From contig DXGG01000122.1 of assembly GCA_019114015.1 (NCBI GenBank), forward strand, positions 1-15,821: a DNA stretch of 15,821 nt. The letters run 5' to 3'. The stretch comes from Candidatus Onthomorpha intestinigallinarum (GTDB lineage: Bacteria; Bacteroidota; Bacteroidia; Bacteroidales; P3). Position 1 is the first letter of the stretch; every line of letters starts with the position of its first letter. A program made the translations under genes and the position numbers. Positions 1 to 6,723 of the stretch are shown piece by piece. The notes beneath the pieces were generated by a model. That model saw only the letters and a list, made by a program, of their open reading frames with translations. It was not told the origin of the DNA and did not search any database.

Positions 1-327
1 GTTCACGGCAGTGCTGCCGAGTGTCGTTTTCCGATAGCCAAAAGAGTGATGAAATACAAGAACGCCTTGTCGGAAGCGGAGGCTGCAGAGGCGGGAAAGG
101 ATTGCGCAAAAGTGTGGGCTGAAAGGCCTTATCTGAAAATCGGACAGTGGAGTGCTGCCGACATAAACGCGGAGGATTCCCGTCTGGGCTTGAGCGGTTC
201 GCCTACAAAGGTCAAGAAAATAGAGAATGTAGTACTTGCGGCAAAGGAAAGCGTGAATGTGGAGAACACGGACGAGGGTCTGGATGCCTTGGTCAAGGAA
301 CTCATTTCTTCCCACATCATAGGATAG
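1..327 (+). CDS. etfB: Electron transfer flavoprotein subunit beta, C-terminal part (partial)
   Basis: The reading frame is open from the first base of the window to a TAG at 325-327, so the start lies outside. About 108 C-terminal residues are visible. They align by eye with the end of the complete EtfB encoded at 5924-6709: both carry a surface stretch ending in GSPTKVKK, followed by an acidic linker and a hydrophobic tail ending in HII. EtfB, with EtfA, forms the soluble flavoprotein that passes electrons between acyl-CoA dehydrogenases and other carriers. The gene is followed 27 bases later by etfA and then by a 568-residue acyl-CoA dehydrogenase, so the three form one operon. The nucleotide- and flavin-binding N-terminal part is missing from the window, so I cannot say whether this copy is of the bifurcating type. 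Confidence 0.9.
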   Translation, partial: VHGSAAECRFPIAKRVMKYKNALSEAEAAEAGKDCAKVWAERPYLKIGQWSAADINAEDSRLGLSGSPTKVKKIENVVLAAKESVNVENTDEGLDALVKELISSHIIG

Positions 328-354
328 TGTCGTAACATTAAACAGAGATTGATT

Positions 355-1380
355 ATGAACAACATATTTGTATATTGCGAGATAACGGAGGAAAGAACTG
401 TTGCGGACGTAAGTCTGGAACTGCTTTCCAAAGCCAGAAAACTTGCGGAGGAATTGAAGTGTCAGCTTGAGGCCATAGTCATATCGGACAAGGTCGAGGG
501 CTTGGAACAAACCCTTTATCCGTATGGGGTTGACATTATAAACTATGCTCAGGACAGCCGTCTGTTTCCTTATCAGACGCTTCCTCACTTTTCCATTGTT
601 ACCGGGCTTCTCAAGGAAAAGGATGCCCAGATTTGCCTTTTCGGGGCGACAAGCATAGGAAGGGATCTTGCACCGAGGGTTGCATCCTTCTTGAGATGCG
701 GTCTGACTGCGGATTGTACCTCTTTGGAGATAGGTTCCCATCAGGACAAGAAGGAAAACAAGACTTATGAAAATCTGCTCTATCAGATACGTCCTGCTTT
801 CGGCGGAAACATCATAGCAACCATCATAAACCCTGAAACGCGTCCTCAAATGGCCACGGTGAGAGAGGGTGTCATGAAAAAGGAAATATACGATGCTTCA
901 CACAAAGGCTGTGTGAACATGTTGGATATCGAGAAATATGTCTCGGAGAGCGACTTTTGCATAAAGGTTATTTCGAGAGAGATAGAGGCGCAGAAGATAA
1001 ACATAAAGAATTCCCAGATAGTAGTTGTTGGAGGTTACGGAATGGCTTCCGGAAAAGACGGTTTCGGTCTGATACATGAGTTGGCCAAGGTATTGGGAGG
1101 AGAAGTCGGAGCGACGCGTGCGGCAGTTGACGCAGGCCTTGCCGAACACGAAAGACAGGTAGGCCAGACTGGAGTGACCATACGTCCTAAACTGTGCATA
1201 TCCTGCGGAGTGTCGGGAGCGGTACAGCACCGTGCCGGAATGGATCAGTCTTCCAAGATAATATCCATAAACACCGACCCCAAGGCTCCTATAAACGCCA
1301 TAGCGGATTATACCATAATAGGCGATGCTTTTGAGATAATACCTAAGCTTATAAAGCATTACAAGGCCAACACAAAATAA
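355..1380 (+). CDS. etfA: Electron transfer flavoprotein subunit alpha (first copy)
   Basis: The product is 341 residues, the usual EtfA length. The C-terminal FAD-binding domain is clear: a conserved Arg in the ATRAAVDAG stretch (R255), the RQVGQTG segment, and the flavin signature CGVSGAVQH at about residues 284-292, followed by AGM and an I-x-I-N strand. The N-terminal domain carries the GATSIGRDLAPR motif. I chose the ATG at 355; an in-frame TTG at 349 would add only two residues. EtfA holds the FAD that exchanges electrons with the partner dehydrogenase, here presumably the 568-residue acyl-CoA dehydrogenase 26 bases downstream. The signature differs slightly from that of the second copy (ISCGVSG against LACGISG, ISINTD against IAINKD), so the two are diverged paralogues and not a recent duplication. 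Family assignment is firm; the specific redox partner is inferred from context. Confidence 0.96.
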   Translation: MNNIFVYCEITEERTVADVSLELLSKARKLAEELKCQLEAIVISDKVEGLEQTLYPYGVDIINYAQDSRLFPYQTLPHFSIVTGLLKEKDAQICLFGATSIGRDLAPRVASFLRCGLTADCTSLEIGSHQDKKENKTYENLLYQIRPAFGGNIIATIINPETRPQMATVREGVMKKEIYDASHKGCVNMLDIEKYVSESDFCIKVISREIEAQKINIKNSQIVVVGGYGMASGKDGFGLIHELAKVLGGEVGATRAAVDAGLAEHERQVGQTGVTIRPKLCISCGVSGAVQHRAGMDQSSKIISINTDPKAPINAIADYTIIGDAFEIIPKLIKHYKANTK

Positions 1381-1406
1381 TTGTTTAACCATACAACATT
1401 ATAGAA

Positions 1407-3113
1407 ATGGGTAATTTTTTCACAGATAACGACAGTCTAAGGTTTCACCTTCACAACGACCTGATGAAGGAAATAATCCGTCTGAAGGAAAGAGACTATG
1501 CTGACAAGGATAAATATGATTTTGCACCCGAGAACTATGAAGATGCGATAGATTCTTATGAAAGGGTACTCGGCATTGTGGGAGAGATAACGGCGGATGT
1601 CCTTGCCCAAAATGCGGAGGATGTTGACAAGCAGGGACCAAGCATTGTTGACAATGCAATAGTTTATGCCAAAGGAACACAAAAAAACCACAAGGCCTTG
1701 GCCGATGCGGGTCTTTACGGCATGAGCCTGCCGCGCCAATACGGCGGATTGAACTTTTCATACGTCCCTTACGTGATGGCAGCCGAGATAGTATCTCGAG
1801 GAGACTGCGGATTCGCCAACATATGGGGATTGCAGGATTGTGCAGAGACTATATACGAATTTGCATCCGACGAAATAAAGGACGAATTCCTGCCAAGGAT
1901 AAACAAAGGCGCCACCTGCTCAATGGACCTTACGGAACCTGATGCAGGCTCCGACCTTCAGGCAGTGAGACTCAAGGCGACATTCGACGAGGAAAACAAC
2001 TGCTGGAGACTCAACGGAGTGAAGCGTTTCATAACAAACGGCGACGCCGACATAAAGCTCGTCCTTGCAAGAAGCGAAGAAGGAACGACGGACGGAAGAG
2101 GATTGAGCTATTTCGTCTATGACAGAAAACACAAGGCCGTTACGGTAAGACGTATAGAGAACAAACTCGGAATAAAGGGCTCTCCGACTGCCGAACTCGT
2201 GTTCAACAACGCCCCTGCACAACTTGTGGGAGAAAGAAAGCTGGGACTGATAAAATACGTCATGAGTCTGATGAACGGAGCACGCCTCGGCGTGGGAGCA
2301 CAATCCGTAGGCCTTGCCGAAGCCGCTTACAGGGAAGCGTTGAAATACGCTCACGAAAGAGAACAGTTCGGAAAGCCTATCGCAAACTTCCCTCAGGTTT
2401 ACGAAATGCTCGGAAACATGAGAGCGAAAACAGATGCCATACGTACCATACTGTATGAGACGGCACGCTGCGTTGACATGTACAAATCGCTTGACGCAAT
2501 CTCAAGGGAGAGAAAGCTTGAGGCCGAAGAGAGAACAACACTCAAGACATACTCGCGCCTTGCCGACGCACTGACTCCAATGTTGAAACTGTTCGCATCA
2601 GAATATGCCAACCAGATTGCATACGACTGCATACAGATTCACGGAGGCAGCGGATTCATGAAAGACTACGCATGCGAAAGGTTCTACCGCGACGCAAGGA
2701 TACTTACAATATACGAAGGCACATCCCAGTTGCAGGTAGTGGCGGCAATACGCGGTGTAATATCCGGAGCATACGCCTCAAGGATAAAGGAATACGAAGC
2801 AGTAGAGGTAAAGGACGAACTGAAGGAATTGAGAAACAAGCTCATCAGCCTTAGAGAACGCTACGAAAAGAGCTTCGAAAAGGTCAAGGAATGGGGCACC
2901 TCGTCCGAAGCATTCGACTTCAACTCGAGACGACTGGTCGAAATGGCGGGATACCTTGTGATGGCCAACCTGTTGGTCAACGATGCAAACAAGGAAGAAG
3001 CCTTTACAAAGAGCGCACGCATAATGACGGCAATGGCGGAATGCGAGATAGAAAAGGCGGCATGCTACATAGACAACTTCAAACCTGAAATGATAGAAGA
3101 CTTCAAGTTATAA
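1407..3113 (+). CDS. Acyl-CoA dehydrogenase, long 568-residue type
   Basis: This flavoprotein should introduce the 2,3-double bond into an acyl-CoA thioester and pass electrons to the ETF encoded just upstream. Family motifs seen are TEPDAGSD (176-183), a strand with KRFITNGDADI, the EREQFGKPI stretch, IQIHGGSGFMKDY, and IYEGTSQ with the expected catalytic Glu at residue 437. Ordinary short-chain enzymes are about 380 residues. This one has roughly 50-60 extra N-terminal residues and a helical, charged C-terminal extension from about 455 to 568, as in the longer bacterial acyl-CoA dehydrogenase groups. The substrate chain length cannot be read from the sequence. It is the last gene of the etfB-etfA-dehydrogenase operon, with a hairpin terminator starting 30 bases after its stop. 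Isoleucine is encoded mostly by ATA. Confidence 0.93.
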   Translation: MGNFFTDNDSLRFHLHNDLMKEIIRLKERDYADKDKYDFAPENYEDAIDSYERVLGIVGEITADVLAQNAEDVDKQGPSIVDNAIVYAKGTQKNHKALADAGLYGMSLPRQYGGLNFSYVPYVMAAEIVSRGDCGFANIWGLQDCAETIYEFASDEIKDEFLPRINKGATCSMDLTEPDAGSDLQAVRLKATFDEENNCWRLNGVKRFITNGDADIKLVLARSEEGTTDGRGLSYFVYDRKHKAVTVRRIENKLGIKGSPTAELVFNNAPAQLVGERKLGLIKYVMSLMNGARLGVGAQSVGLAEAAYREALKYAHEREQFGKPIANFPQVYEMLGNMRAKTDAIRTILYETARCVDMYKSLDAISRERKLEAEERTTLKTYSRLADALTPMLKLFASEYANQIAYDCIQIHGGSGFMKDYACERFYRDARILTIYEGTSQLQVVAAIRGVISGAYASRIKEYEAVEVKDELKELRNKLISLRERYEKSFEKVKEWGTSSEAFDFNSRRLVEMAGYLVMANLLVNDANKEEAFTKSARIMTAMAECEIEKAACYIDNFKPEMIEDFKL

Positions 3114-3143
3114 GTCAATATTTTTTTCATGATTTCACAACAC

Positions 3144-3176
3144 GGCACGACTTACTGCAAAGGGTCGTGCCTTTTT
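3144..3176 (+). terminator. Rho-independent terminator of the first ETF operon
   Basis: A perfect 8-bp stem, GGCACGAC (3144-3151) with GTCGTGCC (3164-3171), encloses a 12-base loop and is followed directly by TTTTT. It lies 30 bases after the stop of the 568-residue acyl-CoA dehydrogenase. Confidence 0.9.
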
Positions 3177-3189
3177 ATATCGCACAGAT

Positions 3190-3224
3190 AAAAAAAGCCG
3201 CTTCGAGTTTTTTCAAAGCGGCTT
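3190..3224 (-). terminator. Terminator of the minus-strand repeat protein
   Basis: On the minus strand a 9-bp stem, AAGCCGCTT with AAGCGGCTT (plus-strand arms 3195-3203 and 3216-3224), is followed by a run of T. It begins about 20 bases after the stop codon of the minus-strand gene ending at 3245. It sits back to back with the plus-strand terminator at 3144-3176, so the two converging genes each have their own. Confidence 0.88.
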
Positions 3225-3244
3225 CCAAAATCAAAGTATGATAA

Positions 3245-3859
3245 TCAATGCTCAGACAACTCCATCTCTATGCCGCCCGGAAATGTAACGTACAACTGTC
3301 CGTTTCTTTTTTGCAAGCCGAGTACCGGTCCGTCCTCACATATCAAAACGGAAGAATCCTTGTCGGAAATGGTTTTCTTTATATTGAACACTTCCACAAC
3401 GTTATCCTCCCTGTCCAATGCCACCGTCAATCTGTCGGATGAAAGTTTCACAAAGAACTTTCGACCGGCAAAAGACGATATGAGCTTTGCCTCTTTCATC
3501 AAATCATAAAACGCAAACTTCTCTTCTATCTTTCCATTTACGTTCTCCGAACTTGAGGATGATCTTTTCTCAGCTACGCTCATCAAATCATTAAACGCAA
3601 ACTTATCCTCTATCTTTCCATTTACGTTTTCCGAATTTGAGGAGGATGTTTTTTCCGCTGCGTTCATCAAATCATTAAACGCAAACACTTCCTCTATCGT
3701 GTTCGATGCCGTTGTGCCCGTTTGTTCCGAAGGGGTCAAAACAATTCTTGCCTGATACGTCGTCTCCTTTGAATCCGTTTGTGCATTGAGCGAACCAATA
3801 CCTGCACAAATCAAAACAAAGGACAATATGCCTGCCTGTCTTTTCATTTCATTTGTCAT
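3245..3859 (-). CDS. Secreted protein with 28-residue tandem repeats, function unknown
   Basis: I do not recognise the family. From the ATG at 3859 the product is 204 residues. A signal peptide is evident: basic MTNEMKRQ, then a hydrophobic core and SLNA before Q27. An in-frame ATG at 3847 is an alternative start; the upstream TTG at 3895 is unlikely because it would put 12 polar residues before the signal. Residues 59-125 hold a tandem repeat with a 28-residue period. Each unit begins FAF[N/Y]DLM (59, 87, 115), and the first two continue with a Ser-rich stretch and SENVNGKIE. The C-terminal part (about 130-204) is beta-rich in character, with alternating hydrophobic residues and a FPGG turn. 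It is monocistronic, with its own terminator and a possible promoter about 195 bases upstream. A periplasmic or outer-surface location is inferred from the signal peptide. Confidence 0.8.
   Translation of the reverse strand: MTNEMKRQAGILSFVLICAGIGSLNAQTDSKETTYQARIVLTPSEQTGTTASNTIEEVFAFNDLMNAAEKTSSSNSENVNGKIEDKFAFNDLMSVAEKRSSSSSENVNGKIEEKFAFYDLMKEAKLISSFAGRKFFVKLSSDRLTVALDREDNVVEVFNIKKTISDKDSSVLICEDGPVLGLQKRNGQLYVTFPGGIEMELSEH
3485..3685 (-). repeat. 84-bp in-gene tandem repeat, two full units plus a partial third
   Basis: The plus-strand word CATCAAATCA starts at 3497, 3581 and 3665, exactly 84 bases apart; the 3497 copy belongs to the partial unit. The two full units (3602-3685 and 3518-3601) encode 28-residue repeats. 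The third unit keeps only the FAFYDLM part before diverging. The DNA is similar as well as the protein, consistent with recent tandem duplication. Confidence 0.9.
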
Positions 3860-3900
3860 TTTATTAATATTCGAGTTTTCAACTAACAATCCCAAATTCG

Positions 3901-3917
3901 GGGTTGAACAACAACCC
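3901..3917 (-). other. Small hairpin in the leader of the minus-strand repeat protein
   Basis: A perfect 6-bp inverted repeat (GGGTTG, 5-base loop, CAACCC) lies 42 bases upstream of the start codon at 3859. It has no T-run, so it is not a terminator. It may affect translation or be incidental. Confidence 0.35.
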
Positions 3918-3983
3918 GGTAACAGTCGCCCTATATCTTATGGGAACGCAAAGGACGACTTTGTCAAACGAATTTGTTTTTCC

Positions 3984-4018
3984 CTGTCATAAAGATTGTC
4001 CTGCAAACTGTCATAAAG
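3984..4018 (-). repeat. 11-bp direct repeat upstream of the minus-strand repeat protein
   Basis: CTGTCATAAAG occurs at 3984-3994 and again at 4008-4018, a 24-base period (a little over two helical turns). The two copies lie between the candidate -7 box at 4054-4061 and the gene, so they could be an operator. No known regulator is implied. Confidence 0.45.
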
Positions 4019-4053
4019 TATATGTTAAAAACAAAAACATCAAAAGGTTAATG

Positions 4054-4081
4054 CAAAGATACGTTTTTTTCGCATTTACAA
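4054..4081 (-). promoter_or_regulatory. Candidate promoter of the minus-strand repeat protein
   Basis: On the minus strand TATCTTTG (plus 4054-4061) matches the Bacteroidota -7 consensus TAnnTTTG. TTTTTG lies 17 bases upstream, slightly closer than the usual 19. The predicted leader to the ATG at 3859 is close to 190 bases, which is long. Confidence 0.55.
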
Positions 4082-4169
4082 AAATATCATCATATCCTAC
4101 TGCCGATTATTAAACGAAAGAGATGGTAAAATAATTGTCATGCAATAAGCGGATTGTATATTGAAACCG

Positions 4170-4302
4170 CTTGCAAGAGGAAAAAACTGACAAAACAATA
4201 AATCGTTTGGTGTTTCCGTTTTAATGGAAAAAAGAGGCAAAGTAATAAATCTTTTTCATAACTACGATGTTTGGGGAATGGCGATAAGGTCATTCCCTTT
4301 TT
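4170..4302 (+). ncRNA. Candidate small RNA ending at an orphan terminator
   Basis: A TTG at 4135-4137, a gap of exactly 19 bases and TATATTGA at 4157-4164 form an imperfect Bacteroidota promoter (the -7 consensus is TAnnTTTG). About 110 bases downstream, a 7-bp stem GGGAATG (4274-4280) / CATTCCC (4291-4297) is followed by a T-rich run, making a good plus-strand terminator. No plus-strand gene lies between the earlier terminator at 3176 and this one. A transcript of about 130 bases without a convincing open frame would fit. This rests on two signals only and has no homology support. Confidence 0.35.
4274..4302 (+). terminator. Orphan plus-strand terminator
   Basis: GGGAATG and CATTCCC form a 7-bp stem (an extra G-T pair is possible) around a 10-base loop, followed by five T, a G and five more T. 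No plus-strand coding gene precedes it. Confidence 0.65.
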
Positions 4303-4358
4303 GTTTTTAAACACCCTTAAAATCAGAATCAAATTGCGTCGTAACGGATTCAGAAAAG

Positions 4359-4401
4359 AAAAAAATGTCTTCTGAAAAGAAAAAAACGGATTCAGAAGAC
4401 A
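4359..4401 (-). terminator. Second (distal) terminator after the tRNA
   Basis: An 11-bp perfect stem, TGTCTTCTGAA (4366-4376) with TTCAGAAGACA (4391-4401), has a 14-base loop. On the minus strand it is followed by seven T. The word ACGGATTCAGAA also occurs as a direct copy at 4344-4355 and 4386-4397. It is probably a back-up terminator for the tRNA transcript. Confidence 0.6.
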
Positions 4402-4412
4402 ATTTTGGGGAA

Positions 4413-4448
4413 CAAAAAAAGAGGAATCGCCTTTAAAACGATTCCTCT
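4413..4448 (-). terminator. Terminator of the tRNA-Glu gene
   Basis: On the minus strand a 10-bp perfect stem (AGAGGAATCG with CGATTCCTCT; plus arms 4420-4429 and 4439-4448) is followed by seven T. It starts 6 bases after the tRNA 3' end. Confidence 0.9.
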
Positions 4449-4454
4449 GTGAAG

Positions 4455-4526
4455 TAGCGCATAAGAGAATCGAACTCTTATTTGCAGAATGAGAATCTGC
4501 TGTCCTAGCCGTTAGACGAATGCGCC
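4455..4526 (-). tRNA. tRNA-Glu, anticodon CTC
   Basis: The 72-base minus-strand sequence folds as a complete cloverleaf. It has a 7-bp acceptor stem (GGCGCAT with ATGCGCT, including one G-U at the first pair), a 4-bp D stem with an 8-base loop, and an anticodon stem GCAGA/TCTGC around loop TTCTCAT, giving anticodon CTC for GAG. A 4-base variable loop and a 5-bp T stem around TTCGATT follow. The discriminator base is A and CCA is not encoded. A single gene with its own promoter and terminators. Identity is from the anticodon; the short variable loop also suits tRNA-Glu. Confidence 0.92.
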
Positions 4527-4539
4527 GCAAATGCGAGTG

Positions 4540-4570
4540 CAAAGATACGCATTATTTTTTAGCTGCAAAA
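4540..4570 (-). promoter_or_regulatory. Promoter of the tRNA-Glu gene
   Basis: Minus-strand TATCTTTG (plus 4540-4547) matches the Bacteroidota -7 box, with TTTTG (plus 4566-4570) 18 bases upstream. Transcription would begin about 7 bases before the mature tRNA 5' end at 4526. Confidence 0.8.
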
Positions 4571-4668
4571 TTTTTTCCGTATTTTATTCTTCATTTTCTT
4601 CATCTGCCTGCAAAAGCCGTGAATGGTCATTTATTTGTCTTGGGATTAGCTGTGAACAGTTTTTTTTG

Positions 4669-4676
4669 TATATTTG
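4669..4676 (+). promoter_or_regulatory. -7 box of the butyryl-CoA dehydrogenase / ETF operon
   Basis: TATATTTG matches the consensus TAnnTTTG exactly and lies 47 bases before the ATG at 4724. A well-spaced TTG at -33 is not obvious; the nearest is 26 bases upstream at 4640-4642. Confidence 0.72.
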
Positions 4677-4723
4677 CACGTTTGAAGCGCGAAAGAGAAT
4701 TTTTAATTTAATTTTTAACTGAT

Positions 4724-5863
4724 ATGGATTTTAGTCTAACTAAACAAGAAGAGTTGTTTCTGCAAATGATAAGGGAGTTTGCGGAGAATGAAGTGAAACC
4801 TTTGGCTGCTGAAATTGACGAGGAGGAACGTTTTCCTACCGAAACGGTTGAGAAAATGGGCAAGATAGGCATTATGGGAATACCTGTACCGAAGGAATAC
4901 GGCGGTCAGGGCGGCACTAACCAGATGTACACCATGGCTGTTGAGGAATTGTCGAGAGCATGCGCCACTACGGGTGTAGTTGTTTCGGCACACACCTCCT
5001 TGTGCATAGCCCCTATTCTGGAAAACGGCACTGAGGAACAGAAGCAGAAATATCTGCCAAAGCTTGCAAGCGGAGAATGGGTAGGCGCTTTCGGTCTTAC
5101 CGAACCGAATGCGGGAACGGATGCGGCAATGCAGCAGACCACGGCTGTGGAAGACGGAGACAGCTATGTGTTGAACGGCAGCAAGATATTCATAACCAAT
5201 GCGGGTTATGCACATGTTTACGTAATATTCGCCATGACGGACAAGAGTCTCGGCAACAAGGGCATATCGGCCTTCATAGTTGAAAAGGGCACTCCCGGAT
5301 TCTCCATAGGCAAGAAGGAAAAGAAACTCGGCATAAGGGGTTCGGCCACATGCGAGTTGATATTCGAGAACTGCCGCATACCTAAGGAGAACCTTTTGGG
5401 CAAGATAGGCAAGGGATTCGGAATAGCGATGAAGACATTGGACGGAGGTCGCATAGGAATAGCGTCACAGGCTCTGGGAATAGCACAGGGTGCCATGGAC
5501 GAGACAGTGAAATACACAAAGGAAAGAAAGCAGTTTGGAAGGGCTTTAGCGCAATTCCAGAACACCCAGTTCCAGTTGGCGGAGATGGAGACGAATGTAA
5601 ATGCTGCAAGAATGCTTGTACGCAGTGCGGCATACAAAAAGGACAAGGGTCTTCCATATTCCAAGGATGCGGCCATGGCCAAGCTGTTCGCCGCAAGGAC
5701 TGCAATGGATGTGACGACCAAAGCCGTTCAGTTGCACGGAGGATATGGATACACGAGGGAATATCCTGTTGAGAGAATGATGAGAGACGCAAAGATAACG
5801 GAGATATACGAAGGAACGAGCGAGGTTCAGATGATGGTCATATCCTCTCACCTTTTGAAGTAA
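4724..5863 (+). CDS. bcd: Butyryl-CoA dehydrogenase-type acyl-CoA dehydrogenase
   Basis: At 379 residues this has the standard short-chain acyl-CoA dehydrogenase length. From memory it closely resembles clostridial butyryl-CoA dehydrogenases throughout: the N-terminal FAENEVKPLAAEIDE stretch, SAHTSLC, GLTEPNAGTD (TEPNAGTD at 126-133), GSKIFITNAG, MKTLDGGRIGIA, KERKQFGR, VQLHGGYGYT, and IYEGTSEVQ with the catalytic Glu at residue 363. It should interconvert crotonyl-CoA and butyryl-CoA with electrons carried by EtfAB, whose genes follow 60 and 860 bases downstream. The order dehydrogenase-etfB-etfA is common in butyrate-forming anaerobes, including Bacteroidales such as Porphyromonas. No thiolase, hydroxybutyryl-CoA dehydrogenase or crotonase is in the window, so the rest of the pathway must lie elsewhere. 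Physiological direction (butyrate formation or amino-acid/acyl-CoA oxidation) is inferred, not shown. Confidence 0.93.
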   Translation: MDFSLTKQEELFLQMIREFAENEVKPLAAEIDEEERFPTETVEKMGKIGIMGIPVPKEYGGQGGTNQMYTMAVEELSRACATTGVVVSAHTSLCIAPILENGTEEQKQKYLPKLASGEWVGAFGLTEPNAGTDAAMQQTTAVEDGDSYVLNGSKIFITNAGYAHVYVIFAMTDKSLGNKGISAFIVEKGTPGFSIGKKEKKLGIRGSATCELIFENCRIPKENLLGKIGKGFGIAMKTLDGGRIGIASQALGIAQGAMDETVKYTKERKQFGRALAQFQNTQFQLAEMETNVNAARMLVRSAAYKKDKGLPYSKDAAMAKLFAARTAMDVTTKAVQLHGGYGYTREYPVERMMRDAKITEIYEGTSEVQMMVISSHLLK

Positions 5864-5923
5864 GGCGGAAGAATTGAACGAACAACCTTTATTAAACGGA
5901 TAATAATATAACAAAGTCATAAA

Positions 5924-6709
5924 ATGAAAATAGTAGTTTGTATTAAACAGGTTCCCGACACTACCGAGGTCAAGTTGGATCCTAAGACAGGAACTCTTAT
6001 AAGAGACGGTATTCCATCCATAATCAATCCCGACGACAAGGGGGGATTGGAATACGCGTTGCAGCTTAAAGAACAATACGGAGCAGAGGTAACGGTCATA
6101 ACCATGGGACCTCCTCAGGCGGACGCCGTATTGAGAGAGGCTTTCGCCATGGGTGCCGACCGTGCCATACTTTTGACAAGCCGCAAGTTTGCCGGAGCGG
6201 ACACTCTTGCCACCTCCAACGCATTGGCAGGGGCATTGAGGGTATTGGACTTCGACCTGGTTCTTGCAGGACGTCAGGCCATAGACGGCGATACTGCACA
6301 GGTTGGTCCTCAGATTGCGGAACACTTGGGCATTCCTCAGGTCAGCTACCTTGAAGGCTTGGAATACGACGGCAAAAAGACCTTCCGCATAAAGAAACAG
6401 CTGGAGGACGGCTATCAGATTGTCGAGGTGGAGAGTCCATGTCTGCTTACATGTCTTGCCTCTGCCGTAAAGCCTCGATACATGAGCGTAAAGGGTATTG
6501 TGGAATGCTTCGACAAGGAGGTTGAAATTTGGGATACCGACAAGATAGACGTAAGCGAGGAGAAGCTGGGACTGAAAGGCTCCCCTACCAAGGTAAAAAA
6601 GGCTGGAGCAAAGGAAATGAAGGCTGCCGGAACGGTACACGACGGACTTACTCCTGAGGAAGCCGTTGAGCTTATCATCAATAAATTAACCGAAAAACAC
6701 ATAATCTAA
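5924..6709 (+). CDS. etfB: Electron transfer flavoprotein subunit beta (second copy)
   Basis: The 261-residue product is a complete EtfB. It begins with the typical KIVVCIKQVPDTTEVKLD and RDGIPSIINPDDK strands and has VITMGPP, then GRQAIDGDTAQVGP at about residues 116-129, which line the nucleotide site. The N-terminal PDT..V..D and RDG features and the DGDTAQ loop are those I associate with NAD(H)-using, electron-bifurcating ETFs such as those of Acidaminococcus and Clostridium, and not with the AMP-binding mitochondrial type. That subgroup assignment is an inference from remembered sequences. The gene follows the butyryl-CoA dehydrogenase by 60 bases and precedes etfA by 14, so the three are co-transcribed. 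In such systems the complex oxidises NADH and reduces crotonyl-CoA and ferredoxin or flavodoxin. Confidence 0.95.
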   Translation: MKIVVCIKQVPDTTEVKLDPKTGTLIRDGIPSIINPDDKGGLEYALQLKEQYGAEVTVITMGPPQADAVLREAFAMGADRAILLTSRKFAGADTLATSNALAGALRVLDFDLVLAGRQAIDGDTAQVGPQIAEHLGIPQVSYLEGLEYDGKKTFRIKKQLEDGYQIVEVESPCLLTCLASAVKPRYMSVKGIVECFDKEVEIWDTDKIDVSEEKLGLKGSPTKVKKAGAKEMKAAGTVHDGLTPEEAVELIINKLTEKHII

Positions 6710-6723
6710 AACCTGTTTGAGCA

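Larger units (their letters stand above)
3896..4454. other. Intergenic region without a convincing protein gene
   Basis: This stretch lies between the minus-strand repeat protein and the tRNA. It is AT-rich and full of A and T runs, and the frames open here have low-complexity translations with no motif. It holds the candidate promoter and direct repeats of the minus-strand gene, a candidate plus-strand small transcript (4135-4302), and two minus-strand hairpins with T-runs downstream of the tRNA. Confidence 0.7.

Noticed and set aside
3485..3685. 84-base periodic repeats considered as a CRISPR array
   Set aside because: The repeats are contiguous, of codon-multiple length and in frame within a signal-peptide protein. 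There are no unique spacers and no cas genes.
4138..4542. A 134-codon minus-strand open frame across the tRNA and its terminators
   Set aside because: It runs through the tRNA-Glu and two hairpins, and its translation is low-complexity Phe/Lys/Ser. It is not a gene.
5546..6640. A 364-codon minus-strand open frame opposite bcd/etfB
   Set aside because: It lies entirely opposite two certain genes, its translation has no family motif and is rich in Cys, Tyr and Leu, as expected for an antisense shadow.
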